DNA from: Actinoplanes sp. SE50/110
Lineage (GTDB): Bacteria; Actinomycetota; Actinomycetes; Mycobacteriales; Micromonosporaceae
Direction: 5' to 3'
DNA: 64,000 bases
Assembly: GCF_900119315.1 (NCBI RefSeq)
Contig: NZ_LT827010.1
Coordinates: 6,543,001 to 6,607,000 of the forward strand
Shown here: in pieces, positions 1 to 8,243 of the stretch
How the letters are laid out: each line of letters begins with the position of its first letter
How positions within the stretch are numbered: the stretch's first letter is position 1
Notes under the pieces: model-generated
What the model saw: the letters and a program-made list of their open reading frames with translations, nothing else
Databases searched by the model: none
What the model was told of the DNA's origin: nothing
Program-made: the position numbers and the translations under genes

Positions 1-211
1 GGTCGAGCGGTTGATCGTCAATACGCGAAAGTTGAATAGGCGCTCTCACCACTATTAAGAGCCGACACCACCAGCCCTGGCGGCCGGCGAGCGCGGTGAG
101 GCGGCCACATGCATAGCGGCCGATGTTACTCTCCGAGCAGAACCGGTTCTTCGTCACCGGCGGATGGGGCGAGCCGATAAGCCCACTCATCGAGAATGAG
201 GGTTTCATAGG

Positions 212-640
212 ATGACGATGGATGAAGGGAACTCTCGGGGACACCGCGATGTGCGCTATTTCCGTGGAGACGAGCAGCTCGTCACACGTTTGGACTGGGA
301 ATGCCTTCCCGACCATAGCTACCGCATCACCACCCAATCACCCGACGGCGAAAAAGTCCTGGTAGGACGCGACCTGTTCGATGCGGTCCAGCGGTTGCGG
401 CTCGAGTTGGAGCCGTCTGGCTGGCGGCTGGCGGTGCAAGCCGCGCTGCGCGGGGCTTACGCCTCGGGCATGCTGCGCGACATGTATGGCGGGCGAAAAA
501 TGTATTTTTGCCGTATGGGCCGCCAGGTGGTGCGGGCCGAAATGATCGACATTCTAGAACCGGCGCAGCTGGATGACGTCGTGACCGTGGAAGAACAGCT
601 GGAATTTCTTGATCGATGGAGGGACAGCATCAGGAAATGA
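212..640 (+). CDS. hypothetical protein, 142 aa
   Basis: I do not recognise this protein. The ATG at 212 has a GAGGG element about 8 bases upstream, and ATG 218 is an in-frame alternative. It is soluble, mixed alpha/beta in composition, rich in Arg and acidic residues, with no signal peptide or membrane segment. Its length and clean codon usage support a real gene. The nearest recognisable features downstream are the tRNA-like genes, so it sits at the start of the accessory region. No function is assigned. Confidence 0.6.
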   Translation: MTMDEGNSRGHRDVRYFRGDEQLVTRLDWECLPDHSYRITTQSPDGEKVLVGRDLFDAVQRLRLELEPSGWRLAVQAALRGAYASGMLRDMYGGRKMYFCRMGRQVVRAEMIDILEPAQLDDVVTVEEQLEFLDRWRDSIRK

Positions 641-1052
641 CTTCATGGTTGTCCCCGTCCGACCCGCGACCGTCGGGAACGTTGTGAGCGTGATTCCGCC
701 GGCGCACCGGCGAAGAACGCACCAGCGACAGGAACGCCGAGGGCGCCCGGCCGGAACGGGCCCCTCTGGAAATCGGCGATCAGGCGGCTGACGGGCCCGC
801 GTTCGTGCGGGACCGGACAACCTCCACCACATGGGCGACCGCCTGTCGAGGCCGACGCCGTTGCGCTGGGAGCCGTCGCGGTACCGGAACAACAACACGG
901 TGCCGCCGTTTACGTCGTCGTCGCCGGCGATCGCCCGCTGGCTCGAAACGCCGCGCGGGCGTTATGGCGCACCGCTCGGCGCGATCCCGATGCCGTGCCA
1001 TCCGGCTCGTGGTCGCGGGAACATCGGCGGGTGCGAACCCTGTCGGACCCAT
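641..1052. other. non-coding stretch between the hypothetical gene and the first tRNA-like gene
   Basis: About 410 bases with no ORF that I trust; the frames open here lack a ribosome binding site and have Arg/Pro-rich composition typical of GC-rich chance ORFs. The last 25 bases (about 1029-1051) contain a T-arm-like stem-loop followed by CGGACCC, which could be the 3' remnant of another tRNA, but I found no matching 5' half. Confidence 0.5.
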
Positions 1053-1127
1053 GCCCGGGTAGCCCAATTGGCAGGAGGCGGCTGGTCCAGAACCAGCACA
1101 GTGCGCGTTCGAATCACGCTCCGGGTA
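1053..1127 (+). tRNA. tRNA-like gene, class I size, anticodon probably CAG (Leu-like)
   Basis: Folds as a cloverleaf. The acceptor pairs GCCCGGG with TCCGGGT (two G-U pairs), a short D stem is GCC/GGC, the anticodon stem is GCTGG/CCAGC, the T arm has loop TTCGAAT with one C-A mismatch, and A is the discriminator. The seven-base anticodon loop TCCAGAA gives CAG at positions 34-36, but has C instead of the near-universal U at position 33. A Leu anticodon on a tRNA without the long variable arm is unusual. No CCA is encoded. It could be a degenerate or specialised tRNA rather than a translation-competent one. Confidence 0.55.
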
Positions 1128-1279
1128 CGCAGCACCCTCGTGGAACCTGCAACCCACGGGAAGGCGCCGCCCAGGCCGGCCGAAGACGGCCGGTGCTCGG
1201 GAGACCGTCGAACATGATGGGGTCGCGGCCGCTCCTCCGAAGGGAAGAGGCTCGATGCCGGCGCTTTCGGCCGGCACAT

Positions 1280-1352
1280 GGGGAAATAGCTCAGGTGGCA
1301 GAGCACTGGTTTTGCAATCCAGAGGTCACCGGTTCGAATCCGGTTTTCTCCA
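1280..1352 (+). tRNA. tRNA-Ala (anticodon UGC), divergent
   Basis: Complete 73-base cloverleaf: acceptor GGGGAAA/TTTCTCC, D arm GCTC...GAGC, anticodon stem CTGGT/TCCAG with a T-T mismatch at 31:39, loop TTTGCAA giving anticodon TGC, five-base variable loop, T stem ACCGG/CCGGT with loop TTCGAAT, and A73. The G3:U70 pair, the identity element read by alanyl-tRNA synthetase, is present, so anticodon and acceptor agree. The arm sequences differ from the usual actinobacterial tRNA-Ala, pointing to an accessory copy. CCA is not encoded. A 7-bp perfect hairpin lies just upstream at about 1255-1275. Confidence 0.8.
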
Positions 1353-1732
1353 CGCAGGGGTGCATCCACTCAGCGGCTACGGCCTGCTGACGGATCGTGG
1401 TGACCAGACCGGACGACCCAGCGCCCTTTTCACGTCTGTGCACACCGGGCCAGGTGCGAGCGCTGCGGCTGGGACCCGCATCTCCCCTGCCCCGTTACCT
1501 TTTTGATCGCCCCCAGCCGGGGGCTGCTCGGTCGCTCGGCCCGGTATGACTTACCGCCCCTGTCGCACACATGATCCGGGGGGTGTTGTCGCCGGGCCGG
1601 GTGGCGTCGGCAAGACCGCTGATAGGGACCCGGCCACCCGATGCTGGGTAGGTCTCTCCGTAACGTGGCTGCCGGCAGTCCGACGCTCTGACCAGCGGCC
1701 GAGCCCATGGTGGACATCGTGGGAGGCAAAGC
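1353..1732. other. non-coding leader of the IS110 element and preceding spacer
   Basis: No convincing gene. The right two thirds probably belong to the left end of the IS110-type element. It contains the hairpin GCCCCC-AGCC-GGGGGC at 1509-1524 and a GGGAGG ribosome binding site at about 1721 in front of the transposase. The exact left boundary cannot be read because IS110 elements lack terminal inverted repeats. Confidence 0.5.
1500..1732 (+). ncRNA. possible bridge RNA region of the IS110 element
   Basis: Characterised IS110 recombinases are guided by a structured bridge RNA encoded in the non-coding end next to the transposase. This leader is in the right place and length range and holds at least one stable hairpin (1509-1524) and a TATGAC box near 1544. 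I could not assign target-binding or donor-binding loops by eye, so this is a positional prediction only. Confidence 0.3.
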
Positions 1733-2938
1733 GTGGACAACGCGTACGGCGTGTTCCTCGGCCTGGACGTCGGCAAAACTGATCATCACGCGGTCGCGTT
1801 GAACCCGGAGGGCAAACGGCTGCACGACGCAGCCCTGCCGAACACCGAGGCCGGGCTGCGGAAACTGTTCGACAAGCTGGCCCGTCACGGCCAGATCCTG
1901 GCGGTGGTCGACCAGCCGGCCTCGATCGGCGCCCTGCCCGTCGCGGTTGCCCGAGCCTGCGGGCACCAGATCGCCTACCTGCCAGGCCTGGTCATGCGCC
2001 GACTCGCTGACCTGCACCCAGGAACGGCCAAGACCGACGCCCGTGACGCCTACGTGATCGCCGACGCCGCCCGGACCCTGCCGCACACGCTGCGCCGCGT
2101 CGACGCCGGCGACGACACTCTGGCCGAGCTGGAAATGCTGGTCGGCTACGACGACGACCTCGCCGGTGAGGTCACCCGCATCAGCAACCGGATCCGCGGT
2201 CTGCTCACCCAGATCCACCCGCCCCTGGAACGAGTCCTGGGCCCGAAAGTCCAGCACGCGGCCGTCCTGGACCTGTTATCGCGCTGCGGCGGCCCGACCG
2301 GGCTGCGCAAGGCCGGCCGGTCGAAACTCGTCGAGATCGCCAAGCCGCGGGCACCTCGCATGGGCGTCCGGCTCGTCGAACAAATCTTCACCGCTCTCGA
2401 CGCGCAAACCGTGGTCGTTCCCGGCACCACCGCGGCCGAGACCATCCTGCCGAAGCTGGCCGAAAATCTGCGTGACCTGCTGAAACAACGAGACCAAGTC
2501 GCTGTCCAAGTCGAGGAGATGCTTGACGCTCACCCTCTTTCCTCGGTCCTGATCTCGATGCCCGGCGTCGGGGTCAGGACCGCAGCCCGGATCCTGCTCG
2601 AAGTCGGCGACGTCGCCGCGTTTCCCACCTCCGGACACCTGGCCGCCTACGCCGGCCTGGCACCGGTCACCCGCCGCTCGGGCACCAGCATCCGCGGCGA
2701 GCATCCACCCAAAGGCGGCAACAAGCAGCTCAAACGAGCGTTCTTCCTGTCCGCATTCGCTGCCCTGTCCGATCCACTCAGCCGGGCCTACTACGACCGG
2801 AAAAGAGCCGAAGGCAAGAAACACAACGCGGCCCTCATCTGCCTGGCCCGCCGCCGCGTCGACGTCCTGCACGCCATGCTCCGCACCTCAACGCCCTACC
2901 AGCACAAACCGGTAGAAAACCTTGCGCTCGCTGCTTGA
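1733..2938 (+). CDS. IS110-family transposase (DEDD/serine recombinase), 401 aa
   Basis: Starts at a GTG preceded by GGGAGG. The N-terminal RuvC-like DEDD domain begins with LGLDVGK (Asp12) and continues with VVDQPASIG (an acidic residue at the usual Glu position) and KTDARDA (Asp pair near residues 101-104). A coiled helical region follows. The C-terminal Transposase_20 domain contains the helix-hairpin-helix SMPGVGVRTA and AAYAGLAP...RRSG with the serine region used for strand cleavage. Length is normal for the family and the frame is intact, so it may be active. It sits between tRNA-Ala and tRNA-Asp in a tRNA-rich accessory segment. Confidence 0.93.
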   Translation: MDNAYGVFLGLDVGKTDHHAVALNPEGKRLHDAALPNTEAGLRKLFDKLARHGQILAVVDQPASIGALPVAVARACGHQIAYLPGLVMRRLADLHPGTAKTDARDAYVIADAARTLPHTLRRVDAGDDTLAELEMLVGYDDDLAGEVTRISNRIRGLLTQIHPPLERVLGPKVQHAAVLDLLSRCGGPTGLRKAGRSKLVEIAKPRAPRMGVRLVEQIFTALDAQTVVVPGTTAAETILPKLAENLRDLLKQRDQVAVQVEEMLDAHPLSSVLISMPGVGVRTAARILLEVGDVAAFPTSGHLAAYAGLAPVTRRSGTSIRGEHPPKGGNKQLKRAFFLSAFAALSDPLSRAYYDRKRAEGKKHNAALICLARRRVDVLHAMLRTSTPYQHKPVENLALAA

Positions 2939-3051
2939 CAAAAGCTATAGGGACACCCCCCGACAAGCAGCGAACAGTACCGATCTTTTCTGCCAGGTGC
3001 CCGGCCCCGACTCGATCGACCCGGCACCGCTGCGGACCTCTCGCCCGCCCT

Positions 3052-3126
3052 GTCTCCGTAGGGGAGCCTGGAGTCCCCGTCACCCTGTCACGGTGAAGAC
3101 CGCGGGTCCGAGTCCCGCCGGAGACG
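3052..3126 (+). tRNA. tRNA-Asp (anticodon GUC), divergent
   Basis: Complete cloverleaf: acceptor GTCTCCG/CGGAGAC (seven perfect pairs), D arm GGGG/CCCC, anticodon stem TCACC/GGTGA with loop CTGTCAC giving anticodon GTC at 3087-3089, five-base variable loop, and T stem GCGGG/CCCGC. G73 is the discriminator expected for tRNA-Asp. The T loop TCCGAGT has C where the second T is normally conserved. The sequence differs strongly from the usual actinobacterial tRNA-Asp, so it is an accessory copy. Two C residues follow but no full CCA. Confidence 0.85.
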
Positions 3127-3248
3127 CCTGCGGCAAGTTCATGGGAACTGAAGCTGCCTCAGGGCGAACTTGAAACCCCTGCAACGCCCTGAGCAGCACC
3201 TCGCCTCTAAGTTCCGGAGGAAGCTGGTCCGGGAGCGTGGGGCGTCGG

Positions 3249-3291
3249 AAGGGCCCCGGTTGGGCCGCAGAGCGGCATCCACGGGGCCCTT
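3249..3291 (-). terminator. candidate terminator downstream of the sigma-factor gene
   Basis: Ten-base stem AAGGGCCCCG / CGGGGCCCTT (3249-3258 with 3282-3291), whose loop contains a second small hairpin (3264-3276). It begins 14 bases past the stop of the minus-strand sigma gene. There is no clear U tract. Confidence 0.35.
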
Positions 3292-3304
3292 TGCGGGACC
3301 GTCT

Positions 3305-3940
3305 CTACCCGTCGACCGACGAGAGTGCTTTCCGCAGAATCTGGCGGGCTCTCTGGAGGTGCACTCGGACGGTGCTCTGGCTGATGTTCAGGCTGTCGGC
3401 GATCTCGTTGGTGGGGTAACCGTCGTAGTAGAGGGATATGACCTGGCGCTGCATGGGCGTAAGGAGTGCGAAGAGGCCCCTAACGGCATCGGCCTCCAGG
3501 GCAGCCGAGTCGAGTCCCGATTCCTCGGAGACCACGAAAGGTCCGCCTTGCAGGGCCCACCGCTGGGCCTCCCTATGCGCCCGTGACTGCATTTTGATCA
3601 GCGCATGTCGGGCTACGACATGAACGAAACGGTCAGGTTCGCCGATCTCGGACCAGCGTTCGTAGACGGCAGCCATTGCTTGCTGGACCGCGTCTTCCGC
3701 GTCCGCGCGTGAGGCACCCGAATAGAGCAGTCGCCGCACGACCTGCCCGAAGGTATTCATGAAGAAGGCGTCGAACGCGGGGTCCGAACCCCGAATGGGG
3801 TCCTTGTCACGGCCAGGCGAAGGTTGGCGAGGTCGACGGTCGTCAACCTCGCCACCGGTGCGGGACTCGGAGCGCTCCGGGATCGCCGGCCTTGCTCCCG
3901 AGCCCCGCTCGGACGATGTGGACGAGAAAGTCAAGATCAC
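3305..3940 (-). CDS. ECF-type RNA polymerase sigma factor, 211 aa
   Basis: Sigma-70 region 2 lies at about residues 56-98 (FDAFF...GQVVRRLL through AEDAVQQA and YERW). Region 4 lies at about 155-205, with LTPMQRQVISLYY and a helix-turn-helix around NEIADSLNISQSTVRVH. The first 50 residues are a hydrophilic, probably disordered extension rich in Arg, Pro and Ser. The GTG start overlaps the stop of the upstream membrane-protein gene in a GTGA arrangement, which supports this long start and translational coupling. No classical zinc anti-sigma gene is adjacent; the partner membrane protein is the obvious candidate regulator. Target promoters are unknown. Confidence 0.85.
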   Translation of the reverse strand: MILTFSSTSSERGSGARPAIPERSESRTGGEVDDRRPRQPSPGRDKDPIRGSDPAFDAFFMNTFGQVVRRLLYSGASRADAEDAVQQAMAAVYERWSEIGEPDRFVHVVARHALIKMQSRAHREAQRWALQGGPFVVSEESGLDSAALEADAVRGLFALLTPMQRQVISLYYDGYPTNEIADSLNISQSTVRVHLQRARQILRKALSSVDG

Positions 3941-4242
3941 TCGTCGCCTGGCGGCCGGCCCCGCGATCCGAGGTGGACGACAACGACACGGTCCTTCGCC
4001 CAGTCCTTCACGCGCCTGATCGTGGAGATCGCCACGTCGATGGCGAAAACGGCGCCGGCAACGACCGCCACCCCGTGCAGGGTCGGGTCGGTGACGTTTC
4101 CGGCAGTGGTGAATGACTCCCAGGGGACAAAGTGCAGTCCCAGGCTCGTTACCATCGTGCCGCCGGTGATGGTCCTGCGCTTCAAGGCGCGCGAGTGCTG
4201 TTCGCAGTCATGGCTGCGCTCACCCGCAGTGATCTCGCTCAA
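3937..4242 (-). CDS. small membrane protein co-transcribed with the sigma factor, 101 aa
   Basis: Starts at TTG 4242 behind a good AGGAG (seven-base spacing) and ends inside the sigma-factor start (GTGA overlap). One clear hydrophobic segment lies at about residues 56-77 (HGVAVVAGAVFAIDVAISTI), followed by a basic stretch RRVKDWAKDR, so an N-out or N-in single-pass or membrane-attached protein is likely. It has no recognisable zinc-binding anti-sigma motif. The coupling to the sigma gene suggests it may tether or modulate that sigma factor, but this is inference from position only. Confidence 0.7.
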   Translation of the reverse strand: MSEITAGERSHDCEQHSRALKRRTITGGTMVTSLGLHFVPWESFTTAGNVTDPTLHGVAVVAGAVFAIDVAISTIRRVKDWAKDRVVVVHLGSRGRPPGDE

Positions 4243-4690
4243 AGGGGTACTCCTGTGTCAGCTGGCGACCCCCGCTCCGGCCAAAGATTGGGTATCGCCG
4301 TGTTGAATTGTGCGAGAGGTATCGTCCTCTCTGTCCGGCCTCGACTCAACCAACAGGGCCTAGCGCGTGACATAATTCACATATAGGCCCGACCGATCAC
4401 TCTTGACTATCGACGTGGCTCGACATCTCGCACAAGCGCGCGTTTAGATCACTAGGCGACTTATTTTGTGATTCAGGTCACTATGATCTTGCTTGTGTAA
4501 GCGAACCGGTCGTTCGGAAACTCTTACTAGTAGACGCGGGAAACTGTGTCAGTCGGGTCCGTCGTCCGCTCCGGCCAAGAGATTTAGGCGGCGGACCCAA
4601 ACCAAACTTCGGGTGCGGCCCCATCTAGGAATGATCCCGCCACTGCGCCAACGTCGTGAACGCATACGCACCGCGCCGACGATCGCAGCG
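4243..4690. promoter_or_regulatory. promoter region of the sigma operon with two CRP-like palindromes
   Basis: About 450 bases with no gene and lower GC than its surroundings. It contains TGTGA-TTCAGG-TCACT at 4467-4482 and CGTGA-CATAAT-TCACA at 4366-4381. Both match the CRP/FNR-type TGTGA-N6-TCACA pattern and are spaced 101 bases apart, upstream of the minus-strand operon starting at 4242. AT-rich hexamers next to the second site (TATATG, AATTAT on the minus strand) could form the -10 region. Confidence 0.45.
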
Positions 4691-6453
4691 TCAGCGACGG
4701 AAACGCGGATCGTGCCCGAGCAACTGCTCGGCGACCCGGAGAAACCTCAGCGCGGTGGTGTCACTGCATCCGAACACGGTCATGAAGTGGAGCGGATCCG
4801 GGCCGTGAGCGATCAGCTCATCGAGCAGCCGGTCCTGGCGCAGCTGGACCAGGGTGATCCCCAAAGGCTTCATCACTATCTTGGACCATGACTTGCTGAC
4901 CGGCCCGATCTCGGCCGCGGTCTGCTGGGTGATCAGCAGGTGCGGGTTCCGGGTGTTCGGCCAGCGGGTCCGCCTGTGGTCGAGATAGCTGGTCAGCGCG
5001 TTGAACGTCAAGTCATGCAGAGGCCAGGGCTGGCCCTCGACCACCAGCATCCGCTCGCCGAGGTTGACGTCGACGACGAGCAGCCGACGCATCTGAACCG
5101 GCCGGAGAGCCTGTCCGATCGCCAGGCCGACCAGCACGGTTCGTTCCGGTCGGCCTGCCGCCCAGGAGACGGCTCGCCGAAGCTCCTCGTCGGGCAGTGG
5201 CCGGGCGGCGACAAGCCGGTCCCGGCCAGGAAGGGATAGGGGGGTGGTCGGATTGCGGAAGATCAGCTGGTCCCGCTTGAGCCGCCGGAACAGCGACCGC
5301 AGGGCCGTGAGCTGGTGCGTGCGGTAGTCCAAGTCTTGTCCCCTGGCGAAGGCGACCGCCTTGATGTCGTCCCGGACGACCTCGCGTAACGAGTCGTATC
5401 GATCTGACCATGCCCGCAGCGGCGGCAGCAGGTAGGCCAGCTCGCGGTAGACGCCCTCGACGGGCCTGGACTTCGACCGCGGCAGCCGTCCTCGAAGGAA
5501 GTCGATCCAGTGACGGACCTCGTGCTCGATCCGTGGCGCCAGCCCGTCGAGTTGCCGGTCGACCCATGCCGCGAGGGCGTCCGGGGTGTCGTCGTGCAGG
5601 AGGCCCATCTCGTTCAGGACCTCGGCGGTGCGCTCAGCGGACATCTTCCGGCGCCCGAGCTGGCGTAGCTCCGACATGCGAATCTGCTGTCCGTCGTCCG
5701 GCCGGCAGCCCAGAACTGCGGTCAGCGCCCGGTTGACCCCGAGGACGGTGTGATGGGACCAGCCGCCCCTATCCGCGAGTCTGGCCGACACAGCATGAGC
5801 GTGAAACAGCCGGGGATCGTCGCAAACGGCGGCCTCCTTGCGGACGAAGAGCGACAAGTCCCGGTTCAGGTCGAACAGGACGCCCTGGACCCCGACGGGT
5901 GGTCCCCAGGATGCTGGCGCTGGCGGCGGCGGCCGCGGCTCGACACGGCGGAGCCCGCCCAGTTGGAGATGCCGCAGCATCTCGGCGAAGAACAGCTGTT
6001 GACTCGGATGCTGCTTGAGCCGGTCAAGGGGCCTGATCTGGTGACCCGAGCCGGCCCGACGGCCGGCCTCGTGCCGGCAGAGGCGACAGACGCCGTGCAG
6101 GAGCGCTGCCTCGCGGTGGCAAAACCGGCAGGGCCCGACCGGATAGCGCCGACGGTTCTGCGAGCAGGCGTAGCACCAGCTGCCCTGAAAGGCAGGTAGG
6201 CCACCGATGCGGACGGGTCCCCAGGAGAGACAGTCAAGGCAACCACGCTGGCTCGCGCTCGGGTGGCAGTTGCGGCAGTAGCCCTTGGTCCAGTGCTTGC
6301 CTTCGCCGCAGACTTTGCAAGGCGGGGGCGGGTCTTGACCGGGAACACGCACCACCAGCAGAGATACTTCTGTTTCCCGGGACCGCTCAGGATCGGGTGG
6401 GCCTGGCATCGCCGGCAGGTTTGCGGCTGCCACCCGGGGTCGTGAGTTCTCAC
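4691..6453 (-). pseudogene. zinc-finger protein with tyrosine-recombinase-like C-terminus, frameshifted near its 5' end
   Basis: The reading frame from 4691 upward carries cysteine pairs CKVC...CRNC, CLDC, CYAC and CRFC...CRLC, then a helical middle region. The C-terminal 250 residues look like a tyrosine recombinase core (ALRPVQMRRL as box I, a degenerate box II ending in ALRFLR). Upstream of about 6330 that frame becomes Pro/Arg-rich filler, whereas another frame starting at GTG 6453 has CRRC...CWWC, a further finger. The two join if one C is restored to the C5 tract near 6330, giving a protein of about 587 residues. The usual box II His and the catalytic Tyr are not evident (Gln and Phe instead), so it may bind DNA without recombining it. 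It could equally be an intact gene with one sequencing error. Confidence 0.6.
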
Positions 6454-7123
6454 GCGGGTGGCAGGGTGCGCCCGCCGCGGCTGCGGCTGATCTAAAAGCG
6501 CCCGGCCGGGGCAGTTTGGCCAGCCGTCCCGGTTTGACCGACCGCGGTGGCCTGGCCGGCGGCTTCGGCCTTGGCAACATAAGTGAAGACGTGCAGCCCG
6601 CCAAGGTGGTCAAGCCCCTTGTGAGTGCTGGCTCGTACGAGGGATAGATCCACCAGGGGCCGTGCGCGTGAGGTTGCTGGTTCGGAAATTTCGACCGCTC
6701 ACCGAAATGCGCCGCCGGCAAGGCAACCCGGGGGCCGGCGCGTATGAGATTCTGAGTCACACGGTCGCACCGAATCCGGCAACCGGCGGCGGATCGTCCC
6801 GGATCATTGATCTACTTGGGCGCAAAGCGCTTGCACATCCGGGAGGGCGGCGTGACGTCATGGTGTAGTCGTGCGCGATCAGCCGAACCCCAAGACCTGG
6901 TCCCGCCGACCGGAGCGACAGTGGCCATCCGGATGCCGACCGCGGAGAAGCGAACCGCCCACGACATCACCGACGGGGTACCCGTCTCCTGGGTGATCCA
7001 GCCGGATGGTTCGGCAGCCGCCTACCCCAGCGAACGGTGGCAAACCCGCTCCTAGCTGTACCAACGCCCTCAGCGCGTGCCGTGCACCGCCGACACGCTT
7101 TACTAATGATCTGACAACTCACG
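6454..7123. other. intergenic stretch at the right edge of the accessory island
   Basis: About 670 bases between the recombinase-like gene and the truncated transporter. No gene is convincing. A plus-strand frame at 6807-7055 (82 codons) has a plausible protein-like tail around residues 43-82 but lacks a recognisable ribosome binding site or family. The junction with chromosomal sequence lies near 7105-7124, where an in-frame stop (7112-7114) immediately precedes the transporter remnant. Confidence 0.4.
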
Positions 7124-7669
7124 GTGGTCACGATCTATTCGGACGAGCGCCTGGACCGCAACCTGGGCGGCTGGGAGATGCCGGTGTCCTGGGTGCAGTC
7201 GATCAACCCGGTCTTCATCATCATCCTGTCCGGGGCGTTCGCCGCGCTCTGGACCCGCCTCGGCGACCGGCAACCCTCGACCCCGATCAAATTCGCCGCC
7301 GGTACGACGTTGATGGGGCTGGCGTTCCTGCTCTTCCTGCCGCTGGCCGGCGGCGGACCGCACAGCGCGCCGCTGCTCGCCCTGGCCGGCATCCTGTTCG
7401 TCTTCACCGTGGCCGAACTGCTGCTCTCCCCGGTCGGCCTGTCCCTGGCCACCAAGCTGGCGCCGCACGCCTTCCAGACGCAGATGGTGGCCCTGTTCTT
7501 CCTGTCCGTCGCGCTGGGCACGGCGGCGTCCGGGAGCCTGGCGCAGCTCTACAGCCCCGAGCACGAGGTCGCCTACTTCGGCATCCTCGGCGCTGTGGCG
7601 ATCATCCTGGGCGTGGCACTGGGCGCGGCGGCCCGCCCGATCTCCCGCCTGATGGGCGACGTCCGCTGA
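7124..7669 (+). pseudogene. POT-family (proton-dependent oligopeptide) transporter, 3' remnant
   Basis: About 181 residues corresponding only to the C-terminal third of a POT/PTR2 peptide symporter, whose members are normally near 500 residues. The segment starts in the periplasmic loop before a helix (SINPVFIIILSG, a typical POT signature), and continues with LLLFLPLAGGG and the helix set around AELLLSPVGLSL. Helices 1 to about 8, including the ExxER proton motif, are absent. An in-frame stop lies just upstream, so the 5' part was lost rather than missed. Arrival or rearrangement of the island on its left is the simplest cause. Confidence 0.82.
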
Positions 7670-7686
7670 ATGCCATGCTGTCGATC

Positions 7687-8169
7687 ATGACGGAGCGGGC
7701 GATGGCGGTTTTCGACGTGGACGGGGTGGTGGCGGATGTGCGGCACCGGCTGCGGCACATCGCGAACCGGCCGAGGAACTGGCCGGCCTTCTTCGCGGCG
7801 GCCGGGCGGGATCCGCTGCTCGCGGAGGGGGCGGACCTGGTCCGGGAATACGCCCGTGACCACGAACTGGTGTGGCTGACCGGGCGCCCGGAACGGCTGC
7901 GCGCGGTGACCGAGCGGTGGTTCGTCGAGCGCGGGCTGCCCGCCGGACGACTGCTGATGCGCGGCGACGACGACCGGCGCCCGGCCCGCGATTTCAAGGC
8001 CGGCCGGCTCGAACGCCTGGCGGCGCAGGGCACCATCGCGGTGGTCGTGGACGACGACCCGGATGTGGTGCGGCGGCTCAAGCGGGACGGCTATCCGGTG
8101 CGGCTGGCCGACTGGGTCCCGCACGCCGCCTCGCTGCGCGCCGCCCAGGAACGCGACGGCCGCACCTGA
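7687..8169 (+). CDS. HAD-superfamily phosphatase, 160 aa
   Basis: HAD motif I is FDVDGVVAD (nucleophile Asp and acid/base Asp), the motif II region is WLTGRPERL, a conserved basic region DFKAGRL follows, and motif IV is VVVDDDPDVV. The compact size and the TGRPE motif resemble the phosphatase half of polynucleotide-kinase-type proteins and small nucleotidase-like HADs; the substrate is unknown. ATG 7687 is chosen, with 7675 and 7702 as in-frame alternatives. It starts 17 bases after the transporter remnant, so it may once have been co-transcribed with it. Confidence 0.85.
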   Translation: MTERAMAVFDVDGVVADVRHRLRHIANRPRNWPAFFAAAGRDPLLAEGADLVREYARDHELVWLTGRPERLRAVTERWFVERGLPAGRLLMRGDDDRRPARDFKAGRLERLAAQGTIAVVVDDDPDVVRRLKRDGYPVRLADWVPHAASLRAAQERDGRT

Positions 8170-8199
8170 CCCCGGACCCCACCTCCACTCGACGCGTTC

Positions 8200-8216
8200 A
8201 GGGCGGAAGCCGCCCT
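8200..8216. terminator. hairpin between convergent HAD and EamA genes
   Basis: Seven-base stem AGGGCGG/CCGCCCT with a three-base loop, placed midway between the stops at 8169 (plus) and 8244 (minus). No U tract, as is common in actinomycetes. Confidence 0.45.
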
Positions 8217-8243
8217 CGCGAATACAGATCTTGGACAGCGCCG

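Larger units (their letters stand above)
1500..2955 (+). mobile_element. IS110-family insertion sequence (limits approximate)
   Basis: Defined by the DEDD transposase at 1733-2938 plus a 5' non-coding leader and a short 3' end. IS110-group elements carry their non-coding arm before the transposase and have no inverted repeats, as seen here. A perfect TTGACA overlaps the transposase stop codon (2935-2940). In characterised IS110 members the right end supplies a -35 box that joins a -10 from the left end in the excised circle. The limits are estimated from the coding region and this box, not from a target duplication. Confidence 0.6.

Noticed and set aside
1029..1051. T-arm-like stem-loop followed by CGGACCC, suggesting a fourth tRNA
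   Set aside because: I found no matching acceptor 5' strand or anticodon arm in the preceding 75 bases, so it is at most a remnant.
6807..7055. 82-codon plus-strand frame next to the island boundary
   Set aside because: No ribosome binding site, no recognisable family and the N-terminal half has chance-ORF composition; mentioned only in the intergenic entry.
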